Source: Xiphydria camelus
Lineage: Eukaryota; Arthropoda; Insecta; Hymenoptera; Xiphydriidae
Reading direction: 5' to 3'
NCBI GenBank assembly: GCA_963678675.1
Contig: OY783198.1
Coordinates: forward strand, 18,834,684-18,898,683
Length of the DNA stretch: 64,000 bases
Shown here: positions 46,870-60,700 of the stretch, one piece after another
How the letters are laid out: each line of letters opens with the position of its first letter
How positions within the stretch are numbered: the first letter of the stretch is position 1
Notes under the pieces: model-generated
Databases searched by the model: none
Told to the model about the DNA's origin: nothing
Seen by the model: only the letters and a program-made list of their open reading frames with translations
Made by a program: the position numbers and the translations under genes

Positions 46870-49800
46870 GTGAGTACACGCGGAGATTGTGGGAAGCCAT
46901 GTTACGCGCACGAGACGCCCGCTACCCGGCGAAGAGAGGGGTACACGACAGCGTAGAAACCGCTTGCGCGCTGGCCACGTCTCTCTCGCTCTACGAGGGA
47001 TCGCGTGTGAGTCGGGAGCGAAAGCGGTACGCGCGCATGCGCGCGGGTAACGCGCGCGTGGTCGAGAGATTCGCTCCACGTACGAAGGCACCATTGATCT
47101 CGCGCATGAGTACCTACGCACGGGGAGGAATAAATTCACCCTCCCGTATTCGCTGGGTTTCCTGAGAAAATGCGGGTATTTGATTCTGATGGAAATTGTA
47201 TGCGAGGATTATTGCGGCTCGGAAAGGGATATTTTATGTAGGTGCGATGACCGATGATGAAAGTAACGTTTCGTATGTACAGGACCCGTACGAAGCTTCG
47301 CGAATGATGCGTGCTCGTTGATGAGCTAGTTTTGCGAGCAGATTCTCGAGTCTCGTGGTAGGTATGATATATGTACATAGCACGAGACTCGTGAGATAAC
47401 TCGAGAAATGTAATTGTATATTTCGAGCGTATATGGATCACTGAGCGATTACGTCAGTGGAAGAATAAAGCAACGTCCCTTTGTCCCGTGCAACTTGTTC
47501 TTATCTACGGTAAAAATTTCGGAGTAAACTCTAGAAATTTACCATCCTCCTCTGGAACTCTAAGAATGAACAAACTGAATTTCTTCTTCACCGCTCAATG
47601 ATGCAATGTTAATCTCTTTTGTTCACTACTTTTTACGGAAAAAATAAAATTCCCAAATGAGCAACAGTCGACGATTCTAATTTACAGAGTATAACAACGA
47701 TGCTAAAACTAGACCCGCAAATCGCGATAGCTTCCGAACGGATCATACTTGACCCGGTATTATTCGCTCGCTGCAACATGCGATGGCAAAAATAGCGCGC
47801 ATGCATATAGGAACTCGAGGTCTCTCGACTAACCGGCGGGGCGATCCGATTTCGAAATTGCGTAACGTGACGCGTCTCGTCATCCGCGTTCTCCCCAACT
47901 GTCAGCGAGCCGACATTCGATTAACGCCGGGAACAATGAGCGTGCGTGTACACACACGCGTGTCGAGCGATCGAATGCGGAGTCGTGTTAAGTCCCCAAA
48001 CATTACGTATTATAAATATTAATATCACCAGAGCCCTGCTGCAAAGTCTGGTAATGCCCTACATCCGGTATCAAGTTCAACGCGCGAGTCACCTCGGATG
48101 ACGAAAAAAAAAAGAAACTCCGATATTTCGAACGCTTCGAAGCCGCGCGCATTTCTAAATATTTCTTTCATCCGCGATTCGAAGCGGTTTTAAAATCAGA
48201 ACGCGCGGTAGTTTACGAGCGCGACGCGGGTACGCATGGGTCTACCTAGACGCTTTACTCGACGCGCACGTCCTCGAGCTGGACCGAGTGAAAGCTCTCG
48301 TCGCGGCCTGCATCGCGAGATATTTTAATCAGTTCATTAACGGTGGACGATCTCGTTTTATTTGGTATCGTCACCTCGTCGACGCGGAAACAAGCCGCGT
48401 AAACGTGCGCCGATCGTTCGGGCGCCGTGACCGTAGCTATCACACACAAACGGAATAAGAGATAAAGAGAGATGACATCGCCAAGAGCGCTTTTAGCTTA
48501 CACCGTCAGATCGTTGTTCGGGATATCCTATCGAACTTCCGCGAGTAATAATAACACTCCTGCTCTTCCAGCAAAGAAGTTGCCGCGGGATGTCAACCCG
48601 TTGGGTGTGTTCGCTTGCAACGAGCTGGACCTCAAGGAGGTCCAGGTGTATGGGTTCGACTACGATTACACCCTCGCTTGCTACAAGCCCTCCATGGATT
48701 ATCTGCTCTATAACCTGGGCCGGGATATGCTCATCAAAAAGTACAAGGTGCTGGTCTCGATATCCGAAATCATGTACAGTCCAACCTTTCGCGACGTCGC
48801 TTCTCAGAGCGTCGCCCGCTTGAATTTTCTCATTGCGGTTTCATTACACGAGTGCGACGACCAAGCGAAATATAACATCTCAGACTAGAATTCAAATTCT
48901 ACGTCCTCTACTTGTTCTATTTGTTGATGTCATGGAAGGTCGGACCGTAGGTTAAAAAGAATTATAAAAGGTCGAATGATGATCGTGCAGAGAGAGATAT
49001 TAATTATCTTTTTAACGGAGACACGCTAGAAGGAATCAGTGGATAAAATTGGCGCAATATTATCCTCACATCAGTCGGTGCATTTCAGTATCCCGAGGGA
49101 ATCGGCAATCTAGAGTATCAGGAAGGCTTCGCCGTGCGCGGGCTGCACTACGACATCGAAAAGGGATTGCTCTTGAAGCTCGACAGCTTCCTGCAAATCC
49201 AACTGGATACCGTGTACAGGGGTCTGCATCCAGTGCCAGCCGATGAGGTGTTACGGCTGTATAAAAACCGGATCATACCGATCGCCTATGTCGAAACGCC
49301 ACATAAACAGACGGGTGTAAGTCGAATCGCTGCAACGAAACCCTGCACGAAGTCGTCCTTTTTATTTTTATATTCAAAAGTTGCACCCAATTTGTCCGTG
49401 CTTGTATATCATTCATTTGTATAAGAATTGCTGGTACAGTAGACTCCCCCCTTCGCGCGCGGAAGAAATTCTCGTAACACACTTGTGGAAAGACGAAACA
49501 ATACATTTTCAATTGCCAGTTAGAGGACATCATTATCACCCTGCTTGTAATCACCTCCAAGGGATGGCATCTCTTTCGCGAACCGCTTAACAGTAATCCT
49601 TTGTCTGTTGCATGTCTCGCGACGTGTTTATCTTTTTTTTTTTTTTTTTTTTTACGGAATCCTTGGGAACCTTTGGGTTGTGGAAAGAGTAGAAGGTGGG
49701 TAAAGTGCCTGCAATAGTGGGAATGTTAATCCCTTTTAACGTTACGCTTTCAATGACGGATACTTTCTCTTGAAGGATGATATGAAACGCATGAAAATGG

Positions 49801-51101
49801 TTCAGCTCGCCGATCTCTTCTCTGTGCCCGAAATGGGGCTACTCTGTAACGTCACGGAATATTTCCTGAGGAATCACATCGACTATCATCCAGAAATTCT
49901 CTTCAGAGACGTGAAGGTAGGCAAAAGAAAGTCTCGGCGCTTGAATGATCGCTTTCAGAGACGATCTTTTTCTCCCTTTCTCACGGTGTCCTTTCGTTGT
50001 TTCAGAATTCCGTCCAAAGCTGTCACCCGATAATGCACCAGTCAGTGCTTGAAAATGTGACCGAATACCTGGAACCGAACAAGGACCTGAGAAGATTCTT
50101 CGATCGTTTGAAGGCTGCGGACAAAAAAATGTTCTTGGTGACGAACAGTCCATTCCACTTTGTGTAAGGACCCATTGACTCATACGTGCAATTTTCCGCT
50201 CGAATTGAGACAAATCTGTATTGAATTTTCAATTTCCAGTGATAAAGGAATGAAGTTTCTTCTGGGTGACGATTGGAAATACTACTTCGACGTAGTAATC
50301 GTCCAAGCGAGGAAGCCGCGATTCTTCACGGAGGAATCGAGACCACTGAGGATCTACGACGAGCAGAATCAAACGTTACTGTGGGACAGGGTCACTAGGC
50401 TCGAGAAGGGCGTCGTATATCTCGAGGTGAGACTTCGCTACTATAGTTTCATACTCGCTAATCACTTCGTTCCTAATTATAAAGAGTAATTGCTTGGTTC
50501 CTCCAGGGTACCGTCAAACAGCTGCAAGACATGACCGGTTGGAGAGGTCATCAGGTACTCTATTTCGGAGACCATCCATACAGTGACTTAGCCGATGTAA
50601 CTCTGGAACACGGTTGGAGAACTGGAGCGATCATTAAAGAACTGACTGTAAGATACAATTGTATACTGATAATAACCGACTATTAGTTATAGTGAACCCC
50701 TAAGCGAAAAGATAAATAATCCTTATCTCTCTTCTTTATTTCAGCACGAAATCGAAAATCTTAACGACACGAAATTTAAAGAGAACGCCAACTGGCTCCA
50801 AATGCTCACTGGACTAATCGAGGACCACCAGGACTACGAAGGACCGGATGCGTTAGCTCAGCTGGAAGAATGGATGAGGGAAAGAGATCAGTTGCGATAC
50901 GAACTAAAATGTGTCTTCAACAAGCAATTCGGCTCAGTCTTTAGGACGTATCATAATCCCACGTACTTTTCCAGAAGACTATTCAGGTTCGCCGACGTAT
51001 ACATGAGCTCAATCACGAATCTTCTCAACTATAACTCAAATCACACCTTCTATCCGAGAAGAGGGGTGATGCCTCACGAATACATGAGCTACTTTATGTA
51101 G
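46680..51101 (+). CDS. 5'-nucleotidase domain-containing protein (NT5DC2/3-like, HAD family)
   Basis: Eight exons join in phase to 525 residues: 46680-46869, 48572-48747, 49089-49316, 49776-49916, 50006-50163, 50240-50426, 50507-50647 and 50745-51101. HAD motif I is DYDYT (about 94-98), the switch-like TNSP lies mid-protein, and the late acidic motif is [20 protein letters not shown] occurs near the C-terminus. Length and order match human NT5DC2/NT5DC3, which are HAD relatives of cytosolic 5'-nucleotidase II; the substrate is not established. Exon 1 carries a Ser/Arg-rich, acid-poor N-terminus suited to mitochondrial import, then [12 protein letters not shown], resembling the NT5DC3 N-terminus. 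An alternative start, ATG at 48472, would read straight into exon 2 without splicing (495 residues). The donor at 48747 (GTGCTG) is weak but the join KKYK/YPEG fits the family. The GC-rich segment at 46.3-46.68 kb is a likely promoter. Confidence 0.87.
49633..49653. repeat. Poly-T tract in NT5DC intron 3
   Basis: About 21 T in a row, 120 bases before the exon at 49776; too far to be that exon's polypyrimidine tract. Confidence 0.7.
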
Positions 51102-52394
51102 GAAATATGAACACGCGAACTATATACATATATATACTGGCCCCTTGCGTATCGACTCTGAAAGATGACATTTGAAATCAAAGATAAGATTTTTGTATTA
51201 TAATAATAATGAAAATTGCGCCCGCCAACCTCGAAGCTGGAGACAATAACATTCAATAGATTCTACCGCACAATGATGAGAATTCTGTCATTACCTCATA
51301 AGAAATAGTTATTCCATTGTATCGCAATCAAGACAAAGGATCCAAACCGTCGCTAAGCCAGGGATATAGATTAAGATCGTATTACTTCCTTAACGACATG
51401 AGAAATGGAAGTCAAGTACAAATGTTTATCTCGTTTAAAGCGATACTTTCGGCACAAAAAGAGAAAATTCGCAACTCGTGTGATGTGGAAGAGGATATTG
51501 ATCGTATCAATTGCATATAGCTTGTAAGGTTGTCGTATTAATGTAATTAGAGTTGTACGTACGTAACAGGCGCTCGAAGTATGTTACAGACATTTATACA
51601 CACGACTCTTTTTTTCCTTTTCGCCGTGTTCGAATTAGAAGATACTCCTAATTTTACTCTCAAGGAATGATTGCTTGTGCCATAATGTATCATGCGAACG
51701 TTACACGCTTACATTTCTCATTGAAATAATAATTTAATATCGCGGAGAAGATGAATGAGATAAATAAAAAACGAAGATCATTTGCAACTGTAGTTAATTT
51801 TCTTATTTCCCGACTCTCTAAGATTCTCCAAAGCTACCATTCCTCGCATTACAGCGGGACGACAGTTCGATTCTGCAACATCAGCATTCTCAATGACTTC
51901 GCTTGTTTATCCAGCGGAACAAAAACGTGCGTCCCCGTAAAGTCTTACCAAACTTTTTTCCTTGAGAAATATTTGATATCTCAACTGAAATAACCAAATT
52001 ACACATTTCAAGTGATATTTTTGATCACTTGTAATTAATATGGACTGGGAGGAGATCAAATCTAAACTCTCCGTGCCTATCTACGTTATCTGCACTCTTT
52101 GCATGTACTTCGTAAACAGAACGAACGAAAGATCTTAGCTGTTGGCGAAGAAGAGAATAATGTCGCTAAACGTACCCGGACAAGACCGAACAGTGGTAAC
52201 GGTTATGTTAACATGTGACCTTTTAATTCATAAGTCGTAGACATAGAGACTAAAGTCTCTGAAAATGTAATCGTTATTTTATGTTGAGCATTTTTTAATC
52301 TTTTCCCATAGTCTATATACCTATAAATTTTTAAAAATAGTCCAGTTTCAATCTATTATTTCGCAAGTGACGCGTTATCTCTTGCACATAGAGC
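51102..52394. other. NT5DC 3' flank and upstream region of the IQ-motif gene
   Basis: AT-rich, no exon seen. It should hold the NT5DC 3' UTR (an AATAAA lies at 51763-51768) and the promoter and 5' UTR of the next gene; no TATA box or initiator stands out. Confidence 0.4.
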
Positions 52395-54637
52395 ATGTCA
52401 ATCGACATAGAGACTCAATCCGGATCATCCTCGGACTCTGATTCCAAAGATACAAATTCGACGATATTGATTATGAGACAACAGCAAAGAACAAGCCAGG
52501 CTCTCGCTGATATCGCTGCAGCATCGACAAGACGATCTAACAGTATCGCGATAGACGCTTCGACTGTGAAAGAAAATATAATAGAGGATACTTTAAAGAA
52601 GAACGCGGATCTATTGGTGAAGAATGTAAGAAAGATCTCGGAGAGGCACTTAGCATTGCCAAAGGTAGGATGAGCGTACTTCGGTAGAATCTTGTTCATG
52701 CGATATAATAAAATGGTTTCTAAAGTCATACAGAATTAGCCTTTGAAGACTTAAATTAAATCGAAGGAGAATAACAACTACTTACAAAGCGACATGACGT
52801 TCTCAGAGCGACGAACGTCGCCTTTCGATGCAAGAGAAGAAGGCTGTGAGCTTACATGACGAACCCCCGTCTCTGAAGGGCGAGAATATGGTCAGGTTGA
52901 AGCATCGTGGAAGCTTCATACGGCCACCTGTGAAGAGTATCTTCAGAACTCAGTCGAAAGAATCGACATCGAGTGAATTCTTGCAGCATATGGTACCAGG
53001 CAGGGACTCTGTAAGTGTTCCGGCATCCCGTGTAAATTGGTCCAAGACATATGTGTAGCAGTATACCTACACCTTTTTCCTCAATCGAAAACGTTACAAT
53101 TAAGTGTACATGCTAATTAAGTATAACGCGCTGCCCTTTATATTGAAATCAGTTGTCCATCGGCGGAGACGTCGAGCCACACATACCTGCTACGAACGAC
53201 ACATCCATGACGACCCAAATTTCGGGAATCGGAAAACTCCGCTTCTCGACGAATCTCGGCGTGCGAAGTCTGTTGATCGATACTCCGATGATGGAGCCTC
53301 TGCAACCGATCGAAGCGGTAGCTTTTACGACAGTTCTTCAAGAGTGTGTGGATTGCCTGGACTTGCTGCGTTACGTTATCCCGGCAGAGATAGACGAACG
53401 TTGGGACGATAGATTTAAGACGATCGAAGAGAAATACGGCCAGGAGGAAGACAACCTCATCTTCAGAGAAGACATGGATTTACTACCCCTGGTACCGACG
53501 ATCGCCGAGAAATTACAAAAGGAGAGGTACGCTCTGCAAGGAGCCCATGTATTCTAGACAGTCTTCCCATAAGTGTCTAGAGGAATTAGCACACAAATGT
53601 GCAATGATCTCATTACTTCAGATATCACGCTTATGAAGTACTTAGCTCGGCCGCGCAAGAAATGATACAGCATAGGACATTCGACGTACTAGAGTCGGAG
53701 ATCGACGATATCGTGAAGATGCAGGAGGGTGAGCGCAGCCTGGAAGTCAACTGTCAGATCTGGATGAGCCAGGTGAAACAGCTGCAGGAATTATTAGAAT
53801 CGGATAACTTCAGTAACCAGGAAGAAATGAAGATAATTTCGGAACTGGCGCAGAGGACTAATGCTGAAGTCGACAATTCAATATTCTTAAATGGCTCGCG
53901 ATTAGGTGTGTCTCAATGCGCTTACCTTTCTTTTTCTCACTTATAAATAACAAATGCATTAATGATCCATCAATGAAAACACAACCAGGATATGTGCAGA
54001 GGTGGGAAAGCGCGAGATTAGAGCAGCAGAATTTTATTCAATCTAAGAAAGAGACGGAGTTGTCGGATGAATTGAAGGAATGTGAGAAGATGGAGAGGGC
54101 AGATCAAATAGTATCCGAGGAGGTGAGGACTTTCCTCCAGGCTAACATAAAGGATTTAGAGGACGAGATGATGATGTGGATCAGTCAGTATAATGAGGAG
54201 ATCGAGCGGAGGGAACAAGAAATCAACGAATTGAAGGTAAGCAGTGTGTAAATAGTACAGGATAAACTTGACAATGTAATAGATAATGAGAAAAATCGAT
54301 ATCATCTTCTTCATAGGAAATAATAGAAATACAAAAGCTGGCGATTCAGGATCTCTTCACAATTCGGGACGAGCGTCAAGTGTTTATCGACGAATGCCAC
54401 GAAGAGAAAGAGCGCATTAAGAGGGAAGAAGAGTATCGATGTCAGGTTCACAGAGCCGCTACTCTTCTCCAAAAAATGTGGAGAGGGGTGATGGTCAGAA
54501 GGCAGCTCGGCCAGTTTAAAGGACTCTGGGCCTTATTGAAAAAGAGAAAGAAACTTGCAGCCAAGGCGAGGAAGAAGAAAAAGGCCGAAGAGAAAAAAAT
54601 GGCAGCGAATTCAACTACGAAGCCTTTGAAGAAATGA
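52395..54637 (+). CDS. IQ-motif coiled-coil protein, dynein regulatory complex 9/10-like
   Basis: Six exons join in phase to 566 residues: 52395-52664, 52807-53010, 53153-53526, 53622-53905, 53989-54236 and 54317-54637. The N-terminal third is Ser-rich and low complexity. A conserved-looking helical block follows (FTTVLQECVDCLDLLRYVIP), then long coiled coils (ELSDELKECEKMERADQIVS, EEIERREQEINELK). A C-terminal IQ motif reads AATLLQKMWRGVMVRRQL, and the protein ends in a Lys-rich tail. This order matches IQCG (DRC9) and IQCD (DRC10), small subunits of the axonemal nexin-dynein regulatory complex, with calmodulin as the likely IQ partner. I favour DRC9 because of the upstream block, but cannot exclude DRC10. 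Expression would be expected in sperm and ciliated sensory neurons. It is longer than the human proteins (~445 residues), mainly at the N-terminus. Confidence 0.75.
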
Positions 54638-54955
54638 TCTGACCATTGTGTAGAATGGGGATTATGGTCGTTTCTTATTTACCTTGACCACCCCACCTAC
54701 GTACACAGTTCGGGTTCCGTTACGACCCATTGACCAAAATTTGCAATAGGTTACTATCTTATCTCATTATGTCTAAGTAACAGATATCTGATGAGGTCGT
54801 ATAAATTATTCAAATATATTTTTAAACAAACATCAGAAATATAGTATGTACAAGAAATTCCGACTCACACTCATGCGAACCTTACACGCGCACATCTCTC
54901 TCGTCGTTTCTACCACTACGAGTGTTATGTATACACGTATTCCAGAGATTGATGG

Positions 54956-54961
54956 AATAAA
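54956..54961 (+). terminator. Candidate poly(A) signal of the IQ-motif gene
   Basis: AATAAA 320 bases after the stop at 54637, in the 1.07-kb gap between this gene and the convergent DNAJC3 gene. Positional support only; the rest of 54638-55711 shows no exon. Confidence 0.35.
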
Positions 54962-55711
54962 AGGTAATACCTGCACGGTCTCCTGTCGACTCTGATTCGC
55001 GCGCGGGCGAGTTCCGTCCGTGTCGCGCTACTGGAAACTAAAAAAACTTTAGAAATCCACTAGACACGGGAACGGTGTCGCCATACGGTCCGGGCAAACG
55101 GTGCACAGAATACGCAAGACCACGTAATTCGTGAGCGTTAGTCTTTTCGACGATGAGTGAGAGAGAAAGCCTGCGTGACTACGAGGATGCTGGTCACGTT
55201 ACGTTTCGCAGTTGGATGCTGCAAATGGCATTGATAAAATGGCCTCTGGCCTTTTTTGATCGGATATCATACTTTGGTTATTTAATGACAGTGTTCATGA
55301 CTTTTTTCCGATTTCACTGAAGTCTGAATGTAGCCTTTTCTGTGTGGCATATCAGAGAATTTGACATAGCAACTGCAAATATTATATGGCATATTAAGAA
55401 TTTTAGAACGTTGATGTACAAGATTAACCCCACACGTTATGCCCGATGTTCGTCAAATGGAAATTACGCGCGAAGAAAATCCGGAATTCATTCGCAGATA
55501 TATCAATCCGCCTTGTTTTGTAAATATACAATTCACTTTTCGGTATTCTCGACTGATATGTCTTTCGCGGCTCAGGGTTGCGTCACTACCAACGTATTGG
55601 TAAATTTGCTAAACACAAATTTGAGATGGCAAACATCGCGACGCGTACGGGACAACGGCGGTATGATTAATAACTGTCAATTGCACTATTACAATATACA
55701 GCTTGACGTGG

Positions 55712-57727
55712 CTAGTTGAAGTGAAATTTAAATTGGAAGGGCGAACCGTGGAAGTGGTGGAATTCTCGGAAGGGATTGAAACCCTGTGGATGCTTTCCAG
55801 ACTCTGGATCCAGAGGATCCTCGCCCTGATCAAATCTCGCCCTCTTCTCGTCGTCGGTTAACACTTCTTTCGCGGCGGCGATGTCGATGAACTTGTTTTC
55901 AGCACGTTTCTTCTCGTCTTCATCAGGAAAATTGTCGGGGTGCCACTTTTGAGCAGCTCTTCTATAAGCTTTCGTGATCTCGCGCTTCGATGCTGACCTT
56001 GAGACTCCTAAAATCTTATAATAATCTCGCGTTTCAGCGAGTTTCTGCCGTTGCTGTGCCTTCTGAAGACCCTCCTTCGCTCTATTCAGGTTTGGATCTA
56101 TTTCCAGTGCGTCCTTATATTCCCTTATCGCTGAAATATTAAGGAAATCCATTGAAGCGTTAGCTTAGAAGAATGTTTCATTACAAAAAGACTATTTTTG
56201 GAACAAAGGGAGTTTTCAGTACAGGTACATTCTACCGAATTCAAATGATGTTTAAAATGATACATTACCATCGTCATACATCTCGGCTGCTAGGTATGCT
56301 TCCGCACTGTCACAGAGAATTCCCGGCTCTCGTCGTATCTTCAGCGCGTCTTGACAGCTGCTAACGGCACGAGACGATTCCGAAGTCCCGGCGTAGCATT
56401 TGCAAAGCAATTGCAAGGCCAGGAAACGTACGTTTTGCACCGTAGATTCTTGCGCGAGTGCACGACGCGCGGATCCAACGCAATCTTCATAGTCTTTACT
56501 TTCTTCAGCAGACTGCGCGTCCTTTAAGAGTTTAGCAATTTTCTTGATTTTCTTATAAAAGGGGAAACACTCCTTGTGCTCTGGGTCCAACTTGAGGCAC
56601 TCGCGAATTTCTCTATTGAAAGGAAAAGAGCGCAGGATCGTCAGAGTTATCTAGAGCGTCGATAAAAAGAATCCTATGACAGAGATCTAGCAATAAACAC
56701 TAACTTCAAAGCTTCCTCGACTTGGCCAAGCCGATAGAGCAGAGAAGACAGCTTGAAGAAACCTTCAGTGTTGTCAGACAGGAGTTTCGTGGTTGAACGA
56801 ATATCAGAAACCGCGCTCATGTGATCTCCCAGAAGCACGTAACACTCTGCTCGGAGTTCTCTGAGATGAAGAGCCCACGGACAAACTTCTATTATATGCG
56901 TGATAAGTTGCGCGGCTTCGGCGTGACGTTCACTCTGCATCAACAATTCTGCCGTTATCACGTCCTCTCGTACCACAGGTATCCTCACAAGAGCATTTGC
57001 GGCATCTTCGTTGTACGGATCCATTGCCAACTGAAAATGTACGAATAAATGAGTACCAAATCTTAAATATGATACATATTCTTCATCCACACATCCATAA
57101 TTCGTAAAGATTACCCACCACATCGTGGAAATCAGTCTCAGCCCCATCAAATTGGGCTTGTTTGAGCAAAATATTACCACGCTGCACTCTAGCGGCATTA
57201 AAATCTGGTTTCAATTCCAGAACTCTGTCCAGATCGAGCAGGGCGAACTTGGCTTTTCCCAAAGCCAAGTATACTGTGCCTCTTTTGTAGTACGTCAAGT
57301 AATTATTTGGATCACCCTCTGCGCAAGGAGAAACGGAGTTTTGTATATCGTTAATGAAGATAACGAAAATTTATGACAATGAGGATAAGATTGAGGAACG
57401 ATAATGCAAAATTTCTTGTAAATTTTGCATGGCATCAGCTTGCACGAAAGATAAATAAATTAAGAGAATTGGTAGTAAAACTTACCAACTGCCGCATGAT
57501 AATGTGACAACGCATCTTGAAGCTGACCCTTAGCCAAGAATTCTCTGCCAAGCTCTAAATGTCCGTCAATTTCCGATTGAGAAATGCTCCAGGCCGCTGA
57601 AAAAAGGACGCAAAATTCAATGAATTTTTATCGAAAACCGAATTTGGAGCAGAGCTGAGGCAGGTTAGGACTACTTACCGTCAAAAAACACATCGAATAA
57701 TACCAGTAACAGTCCACATCGGTGCAT
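55712..57727 (-). CDS. DNAJC3: DnaJ homolog subfamily C member 3 (P58IPK), ER co-chaperone
   Basis: Six exons join in phase to 482 residues: 57727-57679, 57596-57486, 57318-57119, 57030-56705, 56612-56269 and 56130-55712. A hydrophobic signal peptide ([15 protein letters not shown]) is followed by nine or so TPR-like helix pairs (about residues 25-370; for example [18 protein letters not shown] and [19 protein letters not shown]). The J domain starts at [13 protein letters not shown] with an intact HPD (KWHPDNF), and the protein ends FQFKFHFN as in vertebrate DNAJC3. In the ER lumen this protein stimulates BiP ATPase and hands over unfolded clients; in vertebrates it was first described as an inhibitor of eIF2-alpha kinases. 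The TPR linker [14 protein letters not shown] is typical. Length is close to human (504). Donors are mostly GTAAG, with one GTTAGT and one GTGGGT. It is convergent with the IQ-motif gene. Confidence 0.95.
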
Positions 57728-60700
57728 GACTGGACTTTAAGATAATTAGAACTGTTGTAATTAATTTTACAACAGAGAAAACTTGCGCACTCTTCAGGAA
57801 TTACTACCTATCTCAGCGATATCACAAAACTTACCAGCCCATACCGCCATTGCGATCGTGGTCTTATGTGATTGGTCCACCACACAGGGCACGTTGCCCC
57901 ACCAGCGGCAGCTGTTGACGAATCTGCAGCGGAAGCACGAGGGTTACGTGCAGGCGGTTTTTTTTTCAGTCGTTTAAATTGCAGACCCCGATAAAACGCG
58001 CGCGTGCTTCGTGCAACGCAACTTCATACGCATCATTAACCATGCATGCCTGTGACCCGTAACATATGGTACAATGGTTCATATAAAAAAAAACTGAAAA
58101 ATAAATAATATAAAACGCCTAAAGAAAATAGCGATTACCAATTCTACGTAAAAGCAATTAAAAGAAGGGTAATGAGGTGTTTGCATACAAACTTGACGTT
58201 GCTTAATCCTTTTTTCCACCTTTATTATGATTCATTTTGTAGAATTCTCCTGTCACTTCGTACGAAAATGTCATATCTCATATGATATAATACTAGAAAC
58301 AAATGAACGAATTACCGAAATCAACAAAGAAACATTCTTTTGGTCTGTCGTATCGTACGGATTGCTTGCAACAATACTGACACTTCGTAACATGCTTCAC
58401 GGCGATCCTCTCGAATGTTAATCGCTATGTATCTCCAAACCGGCGCGTTAGTACCTTAGACTTTCGCTACCGTGGATACCGATCGTTAAATACTTGTATA
58501 TTTAGTAGCAGTAAATGCAACGGTTTCGCACAATCTAGTACTACGAGAGTTTTCTTTCAATTTACGATAGATTTTTTTATTATTTCTTCCAATACCCGTA
58601 CGACGTACAGTGATTTTTCTAAACTTCGTCTCGAATCATCTAACATAGTGTGTAAACGCGTGTAATTATTAGTAAAGACTGACAGAATGGTACATTCGTC
58701 GATCCCTTATATTCCTTCTCTTCTGTTTTGCCTCTCCTAAGTGAAGTAAGTATTTAGTATCATTAATGTTACAAATAGGTAATGCCACGCGCATCGTTCG
58801 ACGTGGAAAGATTTCTCAAGCGCAAGCTACCCGTGAAGATCTCGAGACTTCGCGTGGATCGGTAATTATATTTCTCTTGCGTTATTTCCGCATTTCATCG
58901 AACAGAAAAGGGTTGTTCATTTCTTCCCAAGGATACGCGCACTATCACTTCAACGACGAACGAAGCTTTTGGATAAGTGAAACATTCTTAAAAGTTAGAA
59001 TAGACATTTTTGCCATCCCGCTTCATACAAATTCGTTTGTCACATTTCAACCTGTACGTGTAACGTGTGTATATCGTTTTTTCCTTCCCTTCAAACGTGC
59101 CTAATTCGTGTTTCGCCCTTTCTCTTGGTGTTCCATAATTGATTTAAGAGCATTCTATTAAATCTAAAAACCATGATTAAAATCCAACCATTGAATTTAC
59201 GGTTCGATGCTGCTCTCGGCAATGAGTTAAGTAAGAGCCAACAACAAACTGTTCTCTTTAGCCTTAGCGGTGTATGTAAAAATAATGAGACGTAATATGC
59301 GCACGGTGACATGTTCTATTCGGTGTTGCTCTCGCTGTCATTCGTTTGTTTATCTATTGTTCTTCTCGTCGTCGCATATATGTGGCATTTTGTACGCGCG
59401 TGCACGCACATTCCTGTAATTATCTATTCTTTTAGTAGTGATTGCAGTCACAGTCAACATTGTCCTTCAATATACATAATACATGATAATATTCATAGCC
59501 CTCCCCCTCCCACCCTTCTCATTTCCAATCACCCTCGATTCGGACATGAAGTACTACGGGCACATTCCTTCATTCCATGTAGTTTGATAATTCTTTCTGC
59601 AGATTCATTAATTATTTCGCAAGGCTGCTCGTCCGATAAACCTCAGAGGACTAAACATGAAGTAAAAGGTACTCATCGGAGAATACAAAAAAATAGAAAT
59701 CAAAAAGAGAAAAAATGAAAGAAAACAAGACGAAAAATAAATACTAAATAGAATAATAAATAGGATCGTTTAATTATTTTACCTCCCCTTCATATTTTGT
59801 TCTAAATACGCTAGGAATCTAAATCATAGGTATATTTTAATTTAAACGTGGTTCGCAGAGATTCAGTGTGGACACCTGACACAATTATTTAAAATCATGA
59901 TCAGCGGCGGTTCTCTCCACATACCAGCTACATCGGCAGTAATTGCCGTCGACCGTAATCAACGACAATTTGCCAGAATGAATTACAAAATGGCCAATTC
60001 GGACGAATTATAGTCAATTGTAATGTTGAAGATAGAACGGAAGGTCGATAGCTGATGAACTGAATGGAAACCCGTTTGTAAAAAGAAAATGACTGATGGT
60101 TTCAAAATCGTTACGACTATTGATAAACGGTTGAAAAAAAATGTAGACGCGGATAATCGTAACGTTTAATTCCTTGTAATGTACCTTGACGATGCGAACG
60201 TGCGTTATGAAAGACAACTGTCCACACAACCATATTACCAAGTAGGACCAAATGCAATGTATGTGTTTATTGTTTGATAAGTTTTTTCCAATTTTCGAAC
60301 ATTCGAGTTGAATTTTTCTAAATATTCGATAAATAATTTGACACGAGATATGAGACTGAAAAGGCTATAGATCAATTGACAAAGAGACATGCGTACTCCT
60401 TGCCGTAATTCAAAAAAAGATGAAAGTAACTTAATATAATTTTTATAAGTGACACGTTTTTGAACGATTGAAATTAATTAAAGTGGTTAAACTCGACATA
60501 AGTTAGTACCTTTTTACCGGGTCAGATTAGATTTGCACCGCAAAAAGGTAAACCGCAGGTATCAACCTGCGGAAAAATAGAGAACCGTATCGCTTTTTAT
60601 GAAACGACTATCGTAATGTTCTTGGCAGGGCCTCCAGCCAACCGGACAAATGATCGATTCCACAAATCGCGTTAAAATTTATAAACCGCTCGTCGGCGGT

